A DNA stretch of 64,000 nucleotides, taken from assembly GCA_023392995.1 (NCBI GenBank), contig JAEWMZ010000456.1, forward strand, positions 14,159 to 78,158, read 5' to 3'. Below, piece by piece: positions 17,382-25,250 of the stretch. The DNA is from Bacillota bacterium. Lineage in GTDB: Bacteria; Bacillota; Clostridia; Lachnospirales; Lachnospiraceae. The notes beneath the pieces were generated by a model. The model was not told the DNA's origin, searched no databases, and saw only the letters and a program-made list of their open reading frames with translations. Both the position numbers and the translations under genes were made by a program. Each line of letters starts with the position of its first letter. Position 1 is the first letter of the stretch.

Positions 17382-18224
17382 ATGCAATTACAAGAAAAAT
17401 TTCAACTGTTAAAAGATAATATTAAGAAAAGAGGCAGTGCGGCGGTAGCTTATTCAGGCGGAGTGGACAGCACCTTCTTAATTAAGGTCGTTCATGATGT
17501 ACTTGGAGATAATATGATAGCGGTCACGGCCACCTCCTCCACTTATCCGGAGCGAGAATTAAAGGAAGCAATTCAATATGCAAAGACGATAGGGGTAAAA
17601 CACGTGATTATATCCTCGGAAGAGCTGGATATTGAAGGGTTTGCCAGTAATCCGATCAACCGGTGCTATTTCTGTAAAAAAGAGCTGTTTTCAAAGATTA
17701 ATGCCATAGCAAAAGAGAATCAAATGAATTATGTCTTTGATGGTTCCAATATCAATGATGATGGTGATTATAGACCAGGAATGCAAGCTGCCAGAGAATT
17801 GGAAGTAATCAGTCCATTGAAAGAGGCACAGCTGACAAAAGAAGATATCCGGGTGCTTTCAAAGGAACTGGGCCTTACTACCTGGGATAAACCCGCGTTT
17901 GCATGTTTATCCTCCAGATTCCCCTATGGAAATAATATTACAGCACCAAAGCTTAAAATGGTGGATGAAGCAGAACAGTACTTACTTGATCTGGGAATCA
18001 GACAACTAAGAGTAAGGCATCATGGAGAGATAGCTAGGATTGAGGTTGCCCCGGAAGAGAGAGAGAAGTTCTTTAATATGGAACTCATGGATAAGATCGG
18101 GGAGAAATTTAAGCAAATTGGTTTTGCGTATGTAGCCTTAGATATTCTTGGATACCGAACCGGAAGTATGAATGAAGTTCTGAAAGAGGAAGAGAAAGAA
18201 CAAGGAAAAAAAGGTAACAGCTAA
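17382..18224 (+). CDS. larE: LarE, ATP-dependent pyridinium-dicarboxylate sulfurtransferase
   Basis: LarE activates the LarB product with ATP and inserts sulfur to form the dithiocarboxylate. The PP-loop SGGVDS is at residues 25-30. The WDKPAFACLSSR motif holds Cys175, which corresponds to the sulfur-donating cysteine of the sacrificial enzyme. In addition there is CYFC (Cys95 and Cys98). Three conserved cysteines mark the LarE type reported to bind a [4Fe-4S] cluster and use it for non-sacrificial sulfur insertion. This fits a strict anaerobe. Length 280 is normal. It sits between larB and the nickel importer. Confidence 0.92.
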   Translation: MQLQEKFQLLKDNIKKRGSAAVAYSGGVDSTFLIKVVHDVLGDNMIAVTATSSTYPERELKEAIQYAKTIGVKHVIISSEELDIEGFASNPINRCYFCKKELFSKINAIAKENQMNYVFDGSNINDDGDYRPGMQAARELEVISPLKEAQLTKEDIRVLSKELGLTTWDKPAFACLSSRFPYGNNITAPKLKMVDEAEQYLLDLGIRQLRVRHHGEIARIEVAPEEREKFFNMELMDKIGEKFKQIGFAYVALDILGYRTGSMNEVLKEEEKEQGKKGNS

Positions 18225-18370
18225 AGTTCATAACCTTGGAGTTAACTGAAATTTCGTTAAGATTTTCTGAAACTCTGTTTTATCGGCACGAGCAGTTTTC
18301 AGACACATCCGAATGGGATGAGCTGCAACAAAGCTCGGTTTTAATAAAAAAGAATCTGGAGATTAATTTA

Positions 18371-20002
18371 ATGAGAAAGAAAATAACGATGCTTTTGGTC
18401 TTGGCAATAGTAACCTTGTCCATATTCACGGGCTGTACCGGTAATGCGAAGCAAAAGGAGGAGGCAGTAACATCGTCACCGGAGACTTCTTCATCAAATT
18501 CACAGGATTCACTAACAATTTCTATCGGCAGTGGTTTCGAGGATGGTAATTTTGATCCATGCACCGGGTATGGTACCTATGGCTATGGTCTGTTCCATAC
18601 ATCACTTTTGAAGATAACCACAGAAGTAAGGACAGAATGTGACTTGGCTACGGAGTACAAGGTCAGTGAGGATGGATTGGTTTATACCTTTACGCTTCGT
18701 GATGACGTTAAATTCTCTGATGGACAGCCATTGAAACCGGAAGATGTGGTATTTACCTTCAATACAGCAAAAAACAGCGGTTCCAGCGTAGATTTAACTA
18801 TGCTTAAGAAAGCGGAGGTTATCGATGGTAATAAGGTGCAGTTTACCCTGAAGAGGGCATACTCCCCCTTTACCCGTACAGTAGCTTTACTTGGAATTGT
18901 GCCGGAACATGCCTATAACGATACCTACGCAGCTAACCCAATCGGAACGGGACCTTTTAAGGTAAAACAGCTGGATGTGGGGCAGCAGCTTATTGTAGAA
19001 CCCAATGAATACTATTATGGAACAAAATCCAGGTTTAAACAAATTACATTTTTAAGCATTGATGAGGAGACTGCTCTTGCCGCTGCAAAATCCGGTCAGC
19101 TGGACCTTGTTATGGTAAATCCGGAATATGCGAAGGAAACCGTTGCAGGAATGCACATCGAGACGATCAAAACCTCGGACAACCGCGGATTTAACCTGCC
19201 TTGTGTTCCGGAGACGGTAAACACTGCCGGAGAAACAGTTGGAAACAATGTTACTTCGGATCCGGTGGTTAGAAAAGCCTTGAATATTGGTATCAACCGC
19301 CAGGAGATCATCGATAATGCGTTAAATGGAATCGGTACTGCAAGCTGGGTTCGTTTCGAGGGGCTGCCCTGGGCAAATGAGCAGCCTGGGCTTACGGATG
19401 GTCAGGTAGAAGCAGCAAAAGCCCTGTTAGAAGAAGCAGGATGGGTGGATACAGATGGTGACGGTATTCGTGAAAAGGATGGGCTTAAGTGTGAACTGCG
19501 TATCACCGGACGTACGGATGATCTGCAGCGCTATAATTTAGCAGTAGCCCTTAGTGAAAATGCGAAGCCCCTTGGCATTAACATAATAGCTGAGGCTCTT
19601 GACTGGGCTACCTGTAAGCAGCTGATCAGAAATGTGCCGACTTGTATTGGTACAGGAGATTACAGCTTCATTGACGTTTACAATGCCTTTGATTCCTCTT
19701 TTGCAGGAACTGATATGGTGTCTTTGAGTAATGCTGCTATGTATACAAATCCTACGGTTGACGGATATCTGGAGGCTATGCTGGCAGCTACTTCAGAGGA
19801 TGAGGCTATTGAGCTTTGCAAAAAGGCACAGTATGACGGAAGTACCGGAGTAAATGTGGACTTTCCTTACCTCTGGCTGGTCAATATTGATCATTCCTAT
19901 TTTGTACGTGACGGCTTAAATATCGGTACACAAAGAATTCATCCGCATGGCCACGGGGCACCCATCATTCAGAATCTAAATGAATGGATGTTCACAAATT
20001 AA
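18371..20002 (+). CDS. Nickel/peptide ABC transporter substrate-binding lipoprotein
   Basis: An SBP family 5 (OppA/NikA-like) lipoprotein of 543 residues. The signal peptide MRKKITMLLVLAIVTLSIF leads to a lipobox ending TGC, then a Ser/Thr-rich linker. Typical family blocks are ATEYKVSEDGLVYTFTLRDD and FSDGQPLKPEDVVFTF. The mature protein ends with an HPHGHG stretch, which may help to bind nickel. ATG 18371 is chosen because the signal peptide begins there and GGAG lies upstream; the open frame before it (from 18236) is likely leader. It follows larE and precedes two permeases and two ATPases, forming a complete importer that should supply Ni2+ for the cofactor. Confidence 0.87.
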   Translation: MRKKITMLLVLAIVTLSIFTGCTGNAKQKEEAVTSSPETSSSNSQDSLTISIGSGFEDGNFDPCTGYGTYGYGLFHTSLLKITTEVRTECDLATEYKVSEDGLVYTFTLRDDVKFSDGQPLKPEDVVFTFNTAKNSGSSVDLTMLKKAEVIDGNKVQFTLKRAYSPFTRTVALLGIVPEHAYNDTYAANPIGTGPFKVKQLDVGQQLIVEPNEYYYGTKSRFKQITFLSIDEETALAAAKSGQLDLVMVNPEYAKETVAGMHIETIKTSDNRGFNLPCVPETVNTAGETVGNNVTSDPVVRKALNIGINRQEIIDNALNGIGTASWVRFEGLPWANEQPGLTDGQVEAAKALLEEAGWVDTDGDGIREKDGLKCELRITGRTDDLQRYNLAVALSENAKPLGINIIAEALDWATCKQLIRNVPTCIGTGDYSFIDVYNAFDSSFAGTDMVSLSNAAMYTNPTVDGYLEAMLAATSEDEAIELCKKAQYDGSTGVNVDFPYLWLVNIDHSYFVRDGLNIGTQRIHPHGHGAPIIQNLNEWMFTN

Positions 20003-20072
20003 TAGAAATTCAGAGAGGTGCTGCGCCAGTATGCGGCTCCTCATTGAAGCGGCAGGATTGGAGATAAATTAG

Positions 20073-21059
20073 ATGAATCAACTTTTAAAGCATGTAATGA
20101 CTACTTTGCTCCGGATCATACTCTTATTGATCGGTGTTAGTATGGTTGCCTTTTTTTTAGTTATTTCTTCTCCCATTGATCCGGTTGATGCTTATGTAGG
20201 TGCTGAATCGAATGTATCCCAGGAACAAAGAGATAATATTGCGGAGCATTGGGGGTTGAATAAGACACCGGTGGAGCGTTACTTTACCTGGCTTTCGAAT
20301 CTGATGAAGGGTGATATGGGAACCTCGATCACCTATCAGAAGCCGGTAGCGCAGATTATAGGAAGCCGTTTTCTTGCCTCGCTTACCCTGATGGCTCTGG
20401 CTTGGCTGTTATCCGGTGTCTTTGGGTTCCTACTGGGGGTTATGTCTGGGGCAACGCAGGGAAGTATATTTGATAAGTGTGTGAAGACCTTATGTTTTGT
20501 GTTTTCTTCTACCCCTACCTTCTGGATTGGTCTTTTACTGCTCATGGTATTTTCCATAAATCTTGGTTGGTTTCCCATAGGGTTGTCAGTGCCGATTGGG
20601 AAGCTGTCCAGTGAGGTGACACTTCTGGAGCGGCTTCATCATCTCATACTACCCGCTTTTACCCTGAGTATTACCGGAATCTCCTCCATAGCTTTGCATA
20701 CCAGACAGAAGATCATCGATGTTTTAAAAACAGATTATATATTATTTGCAGAAGCGCGCGGTGAAAGTAAACGAACATTAATCATACGGCATGGGCTTAG
20801 AAATATAGCTATTCCTGCCATAACGCTGCAATTTGCGTCCTTTAGCGAGCTGTTTGGCGGAAGTGTACTGGCTGAGAATGTTTTTTCTTATCCCGGATTG
20901 GGCAGTGCGGCTAGTATTGCTGGATTAAAAGGGGATGTTCCTTTGCTGCTTGCGATCGCGTTATGTTCGGTTTTATTTGTGTTTGTCGGCAATCTGACGG
21001 CTAACCTTCTTTATGGGATATTAAATCCACAGATACGAGAGGGAGGAAAGCTTGGATGA
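20073..21059 (+). CDS. Nickel/peptide ABC transporter permease (NikB/DppB-like)
   Basis: A 328-residue permease with an N-terminal TM segment, a short extracytoplasmic domain and about five further TM segments. The cytoplasmic loop with EARGESKRTLIIRHGLRNIAIPAITL is the EAA-type ATPase contact. ENVFSYPGLGSAA is diagnostic for the DppB/OppB group. It overlaps the next gene by 4 bp (ATGA). It would transport nickel or a nickel chelate delivered by the lipoprotein encoded upstream. Confidence 0.9.
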   Translation: MNQLLKHVMTTLLRIILLLIGVSMVAFFLVISSPIDPVDAYVGAESNVSQEQRDNIAEHWGLNKTPVERYFTWLSNLMKGDMGTSITYQKPVAQIIGSRFLASLTLMALAWLLSGVFGFLLGVMSGATQGSIFDKCVKTLCFVFSSTPTFWIGLLLLMVFSINLGWFPIGLSVPIGKLSSEVTLLERLHHLILPAFTLSITGISSIALHTRQKIIDVLKTDYILFAEARGESKRTLIIRHGLRNIAIPAITLQFASFSELFGGSVLAENVFSYPGLGSAASIAGLKGDVPLLLAIALCSVLFVFVGNLTANLLYGILNPQIREGGKLG

Positions 21060-21898
21060 GACATCTCAGAATTCGGTACATAAAGAACCGAAGAACTATG
21101 ACCCTGGTTTTGGCAGTAGTTATTCTATTGCTGCTGGTAGTTATTTCGATTGCTGGAATTGTTATGAGTCCGGAGCTCTATGGGCCTGATTACTCGGCTA
21201 AAAAATTAGTGCCTTCTTTCACACATCCCTTTGGAACGGATTATCTTGGGAGGGATATGTTTTATCGTTCGATCAAAGGTCTGTCCACCAGTATTCTGAT
21301 CGGTACGCTGGCAGCAACGGTCAGTGCCTTTATGGCACTTGTATTTGGACTATTGGCTGCAACGGCAGGAGGATGGGTGGATAAGATCGTGTCCTATTTT
21401 GTGGATATGTTCATGGGAATTCCGCACATGGTTTTGCTGATGCTGATATCCTTTATGCTGGGAGGAGGGCTGAAGGGTGTTGTTATAGGAATTGCCTTAA
21501 CCCACTGGCCAAACCTGACCCGTATCATCCGGGGTGAGGTCTTGCAGATTAGAAATGCACAATATGTAAAAGCCTCCCGGAAATTTGGAGTTAGTAAGCT
21601 GCAGGTGGCATTACGCCACATCGTTCCCCATGTTCTACCTCAATTTATAGTCGGATTAATCTTACTGTTTCCTCATGCCATCCTGCATGAAGCAGGCTTA
21701 ACTTTCCTGGGTTTTGGACTGCCTGTCGATGCACCGGCAATCGGTAATATTTTATCGGAGGCACTCAAACATATTGCTGCCGGAATGTGGTGGCTGGTCT
21801 TTTTCCCGGGGGTAATGCTGGTTATCGTTGTCATGTTATTTGACAAGCTTGGAGAGCAGATTAAACTTCTCATAGATCCCGGCAGCGCGCAGGAATAA
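21056..21898 (+). CDS. Nickel/peptide ABC transporter permease (NikC/DppC-like)
   Basis: A 280-residue permease starting within the stop of the previous gene (ATGA). It has TM1 near residues 14-36, then HPFGTDYLGRDMFYRSIKG, a DppC/OppC hallmark. The coupling loop YVKASRKFGVSKLQVALRHI follows, with the GLTFLGFGLPVDAPAIGNIL block near the C-terminus. It pairs with the 20073 permease to form the membrane channel. A 179-bp gap follows before the ATPase genes. Confidence 0.9.
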   Translation: MRHLRIRYIKNRRTMTLVLAVVILLLLVVISIAGIVMSPELYGPDYSAKKLVPSFTHPFGTDYLGRDMFYRSIKGLSTSILIGTLAATVSAFMALVFGLLAATAGGWVDKIVSYFVDMFMGIPHMVLLMLISFMLGGGLKGVVIGIALTHWPNLTRIIRGEVLQIRNAQYVKASRKFGVSKLQVALRHIVPHVLPQFIVGLILLFPHAILHEAGLTFLGFGLPVDAPAIGNILSEALKHIAAGMWWLVFFPGVMLVIVVMLFDKLGEQIKLLIDPGSAQE

Positions 21899-22077
21899 GG
21901 CGAATAGTATTTATGAATGAAAACATAAACTTGTAACCTGATTGAGGAATCAATCTTCGGTTGAAGGACAGTTAGGTTGAAGAAGATCAGGTTTAACCTT
22001 ATTACCTAGAGTGTGTCTGTTCACTTTCTTGAATAGGTTATAAAAATCAAAGGCATGAGTGTTAAGGGGGAAAAAAG

Positions 22078-22998
22078 GTGGCTAATGGAACGATATTAGA
22101 GGTTCGGAATCTTTCGGTATCTTTTCTCAGGTACGGGCGAGGATTAGAGCAGAAAGAGATTAATGTAATCAGTGATTTAAATGTAGCTGTGAGAGAAGGC
22201 GAAATTCTCGCAGTTGCCGGTTCCTCCGGTTCCGGGAAAAGCCTTCTGGCACATGCGATCATGGGGCTTTTGCCGAACAATGCAAGAATAGATGGGGAAA
22301 TACTTTATTATGATAAAAAACTTGATAAGAAGCAGCAGAAAAAGCTTCGGGGAAAAGAAATTGCCCTTGTGCCTCAGTCTGTCGAATATCTGGATCCGTT
22401 GATGCAGGTTGGGCAGCAGGTAATTGGCGTAAACGGCTGTAAGGACAAACAGAGAGCAGTATTTGAGAAATATGGTTTAGCGGATTCAGTGAAAAAAATG
22501 TATCCATTTCAGCTTTCCGGAGGTATGGCGAGACGTGTGCTGGTATCAACTGCCGTAATCAGCGGTGCAAAGCTAATTATTGCAGACGAGCCGACGCCCG
22601 GTTTGAGTAAGGAGATGGCACAAACGGCTATGGGACACTTTCGTTCACTTGCTGATGAGGGATGCGGAGTTATATTAATAACCCATGATCTTGACCTGGC
22701 ACTTGCTTATGCAGACCGGATTGCTGTTTTTTATGCCGGTACTACGGTGGAGCTGGCTGAGGCTGAAGATTTCAGGATAGGAAGGGAGGCCTTGCGTCAT
22801 CCATATACCAGAGCATTATGGCAGGCTATGCCGCAAAATGGATTTCAGCCAATCGAAGGTTCACAGCCCTACGCGGGAAGTCTTCCGGCAGGCTGCCTGT
22901 TTGCCCCAAGATGTCCCCAAAGAACGAAGGCCTGTGAACAAAGGCCTTCCATGCGACCATTACGCGGAGGAGAGGTGTGCTGTACTCATGCTACTTGA
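22078..22998 (+). CDS. Nickel/peptide ABC transporter ATP-binding protein (NikD/DppD-like)
   Basis: A 306-residue ATPase starting at GTG 22078, 7 nt after AAGGGGG. Walker A is GSSGSGKS, the signature is LSGGMARR, Walker B is LIIADEPTPGLS and the H-loop is ITHDL. The C-terminal extension (GCLFAPRCPQRTKACE) is the oligopeptide-transporter type tail found in Dpp/Opp/Nik ATPases. Its end overlaps the next ATPase gene by 11 bp. It energises the importer made with 20073 and 21056. Confidence 0.9.
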   Translation: MANGTILEVRNLSVSFLRYGRGLEQKEINVISDLNVAVREGEILAVAGSSGSGKSLLAHAIMGLLPNNARIDGEILYYDKKLDKKQQKKLRGKEIALVPQSVEYLDPLMQVGQQVIGVNGCKDKQRAVFEKYGLADSVKKMYPFQLSGGMARRVLVSTAVISGAKLIIADEPTPGLSKEMAQTAMGHFRSLADEGCGVILITHDLDLALAYADRIAVFYAGTTVELAEAEDFRIGREALRHPYTRALWQAMPQNGFQPIEGSQPYAGSLPAGCLFAPRCPQRTKACEQRPSMRPLRGGEVCCTHAT

Positions 22999-23605
22999 AG
23001 CAAAAGACGTTAGTTTTCACTATACAAAAAATAATATGATATTAAACAAGGTCAATTTTGGAGTTGATGCTGGAGAGCGAGTGGCCTTAATTGGTCCCTC
23101 CGGCTGTGGGAAAAGCACGTTATCTCAGATATTGGCCGGTTATCTGTCACCTTCCTCCGGCAGCGTACTCTTTAACGGAAAACCACTTCCCAAGGAGGGA
23201 TACTGTCCGGTACAGCTGATCTATCAGCACCCTGAAAAAGCGATAAATCCAAGGTGGAAGCTTCATAAAACGCTAACTGAGGCCTGGAAGCCTGACGAAG
23301 CGTTCTTAAAAGAAATTGGGATTGAACAGCAGTGGCTGGATCGTTATCCCGGTGAATTATCGGGAGGGGAAATGCAGCGCTTTTGTGTGGCAAGAGCCTT
23401 AGGGCCGCAAACGAAGTTTATCATTGCTGATGAAATGAGTACCATGCTGGATGTGATTACGCAGGCACAAATCTGGCAGCTGCTGCTAAAGATAATAAAA
23501 GAACGAGGTTTGGGGCTCCTGGTGGTAACTCACAGTCCTGAATTGGCAGAGCGTATATGTTCCAGAGTGGTAAAATTTGAAGAAATTATTAACGGATCCG
23601 TCTAA
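22988..23605 (+). CDS. Nickel/peptide ABC transporter ATP-binding protein (NikE/DppF-like)
   Basis: A 205-residue ATPase. Walker A is GPSGCGKS, the signature LSGGEMQR, Walker B FIIADEMSTMLD. The start at ATG 22988 is supported by GGAGGAGAGGTG upstream and by the usual beginning MLLEAKDVSFHY; the frame before it lies inside the previous gene and is not coding. The protein is shorter than typical DppF (about 250-320) because it lacks the C-terminal tail. It is the last gene of the operon and a strong terminator follows. Confidence 0.88.
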   Translation: MLLEAKDVSFHYTKNNMILNKVNFGVDAGERVALIGPSGCGKSTLSQILAGYLSPSSGSVLFNGKPLPKEGYCPVQLIYQHPEKAINPRWKLHKTLTEAWKPDEAFLKEIGIEQQWLDRYPGELSGGEMQRFCVARALGPQTKFIIADEMSTMLDVITQAQIWQLLLKIIKERGLGLLVVTHSPELAERICSRVVKFEEIINGSV

Positions 23606-23639
23606 AAGGAACGTAGAATTTTTTATATTAAATAGCGGG

Positions 23640-23681
23640 GTACAGCTGAACGATAAAATATGTTTGGCTGTACTTTTTTTG
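23640..23681 (+). terminator. Rho-independent terminator of the lar/nickel operon
   Basis: A 12-bp stem (23640-23651 with 23662-23673, opening GTACAGC and closing GCTGTAC, with G-T pairs inside) and a 10-nt loop are followed by seven T. Confidence 0.9.
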
Positions 23682-23721
23682 AAATAATTTATATTTGGAA
23701 TAATTTGTATTTTGAATTGCA

Positions 23722-23733
23722 GCAAACGTTTGC
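23722..23733. promoter_or_regulatory. LacI-type operator C upstream of larC
   Basis: GCAAACGTTTGC is a perfect 12-bp palindrome and matches sites A and B before the main lar operon. It suggests control of both transcripts by one regulator. Confidence 0.65.
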
Positions 23734-23741
23734 ATAAAATG

Positions 23742-23772
23742 TTTACAAATGTTTGCGTAAACTTGATAAAAT
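23742..23772 (+). promoter_or_regulatory. larC promoter with overlapping operator D
   Basis: TTTACA (23742-23747) and TAAAAT (23767-23772) are 19 bp apart, the same spacing as the main operon promoter. ACAAATGTTTGC (23745-23756), an operator variant, overlaps the -35 box, its centre 23 bp from that of site C. The arrangement fits repression. Confidence 0.5.
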
Positions 23773-23835
23773 ATAAGAAGAGAACAACTGGAGGTCAAGT
23801 TTGAAAAATAGTTACTTTCAAACGATTTATAAGAG

Positions 23836-23873
23836 CCTATTCACAAAGCGAAAATATTCGCTTCTGGAATAGG
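23836..23873 (+). other. Leader hairpin before larC
   Basis: CCTATTC (23836-23842) pairs with GAATAGG (23867-23873), and GCGAA (23848-23852) pairs inside with TTCGC (23857-23861). No T-run follows. It lies in the 5' leader between promoter and start codon. Confidence 0.5.
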
Positions 23874-23904
23874 TCATCAAAAGTGGAAAGGTACGGGTAT
23901 CGGT

Positions 23905-24714
23905 ATGGATAATATATTATATTTAGATTGCAGTTCTGGCATTAGTGGAGATATGTTTGTTGCTTCGATGCTGGATTTGGGTGCAGATAAAGAGGTAATG
24001 CTAAGAGCTTTAAACAGCCTTTTGGTTCAGGGTTTTGAAGTAAAGGTCAGCAGGGTGGTGAAATCAGGACATGAGGCTTGTGATTTTTTGGTGGCTTTGG
24101 ACGAAAAACATGAGAACCATGACCATGATATGCAATACCTTCACGGCGTGAAAGGTGGAGGGCACCAGGAGGAAGCGGTAGCTCATCATGACCATGAGTG
24201 CAGGGGAATCGTAGAGATTGAGGAGATTATTCGAAAAGCGGAGATGACCCCAGGAGCCAAAAAGCTGGCTGTAAAGATATTTGCAATTCTTGCAGAAGCA
24301 GAAGCAAAAGCCCATGGTGTTGCGGTAGAGCAGGTTCATTTTCATGAAGTAGGTGCGGTGGATTCCATTGCAGATATTGTGGCGGCAGCAGTTTGCTTTG
24401 ATGATTTGGAGATTAGTAAGGTTATTATTCCTGAAATTGCCGACGGAACAGGAACAATACGCTGCCGACATGGCTTACTGCCGGTTCCGGTACCGGCGGT
24501 AAAGAATATTGACGAAGTTCATAAACTAAATCTTCGCATAATTGAGGTGGAGGGGGAATTAGTGACACCTACAGGGGCAGCCATTGCTGCGGCTATACGA
24601 ACTGACCTGCAGCTCCCTAAGAGTTTTTCAATCAGGCGTACCGGCCTGGGAGCAGGGAAGAGGAAATATCAATGTTCCGGTATTCTGAGGGCGACTTTCA
24701 TAGAAGAGGTTTGA
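23905..24714 (+). CDS. larC: LarC-like nickel-insertion protein, N-terminal (LarC1) part only
   Basis: LarC inserts nickel into the dithiocarboxylated ring in a CTP-dependent step. This 269-residue product starts LYLDCSSGISGDMF, contains a His-rich insertion (residues about 70-98, with HENHDHD and AHHDHEC), then VHFHEVGAVDSIADIV and a VPVPAVKN segment, all typical of LarC1. It stops after RATFIEEV. Complete LarC proteins have about 130-150 more residues (LarC2, with the CTP site), in some species reached by a ribosomal frameshift. The 530 bp after the stop show no LarC2 coding in any plus frame. Either LarC2 is encoded elsewhere or this is a truncated version. It has its own promoter with the same operators as the lar operon. 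Confidence 0.85.
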   Translation: MDNILYLDCSSGISGDMFVASMLDLGADKEVMLRALNSLLVQGFEVKVSRVVKSGHEACDFLVALDEKHENHDHDMQYLHGVKGGGHQEEAVAHHDHECRGIVEIEEIIRKAEMTPGAKKLAVKIFAILAEAEAKAHGVAVEQVHFHEVGAVDSIADIVAAAVCFDDLEISKVIIPEIADGTGTIRCRHGLLPVPVPAVKNIDEVHKLNLRIIEVEGELVTPTGAAIAAAIRTDLQLPKSFSIRRTGLGAGKRKYQCSGILRATFIEEV

Positions 24715-25250
24715 TAATAAATATCCTTTCAAACCGCCAATATTCATGGAAAGTAAGTGTATGTAATAAAAGTTTCAAAGCTGATTAAGGGATGCAGTAT
24801 ATCAAAATTATTATAAAATGATAGTTGAGTAACACAGGATTCTATTATACAATAGGGATATGTAGTTATAATTTTAACAAAAGAATTATAAATGTATTAG
24901 AGAATTTTGTCTTAGAGCGAACCAAAATATCCCCAGGTACGCAGTTATAGTTGAACAAAAAAAGTGGAAGTTTATGTAAATTATAATACAAATGTAAGAA
25001 AAAAAACGAACAAATTGAGCTTGGTAAATCTTGTTATATGATGTAAGATGATTTACAGATAATAACAGAAATTAACAAAGCGTTAGTGATAATACTTTAA
25101 GATGCTACATCAGTCAGCAGCGAGGATCGTCATTGCGACAAAGGAGTGAAAGGCTTTATCACTATATATCCGTTTGGGTTTTTATTAAATAGCGTACAAG
25201 TTGGGGAAATAGAAAAATAGCAAGAAATGTGCCGCTAAGGTGAGGTGTTC
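24715..25250. other. 536-bp non-coding gap with a distant inverted repeat
   Basis: The gap is AT-rich with no ORF of note and no LarC2 coding. TAGTGATAA (25084-25092) and TTATCACTA (25156-25164) form a 9-bp inverted repeat around a 63-nt GC-richer segment, perhaps a structured leader of the kinase gene. No known RNA family was recognised. Confidence 0.4.

Noticed and set aside
18236..18370. Longer N-terminus of the nickel-binding lipoprotein
   Set aside because: It would place 45 polar residues before the signal peptide; ATG 18371 fits the lipoprotein start.
22838..22987. Extended start of the second nickel ATPase
   Set aside because: It overlaps the previous gene by 150 bp in another frame and precedes the normal ABC start; only 22988 has support.
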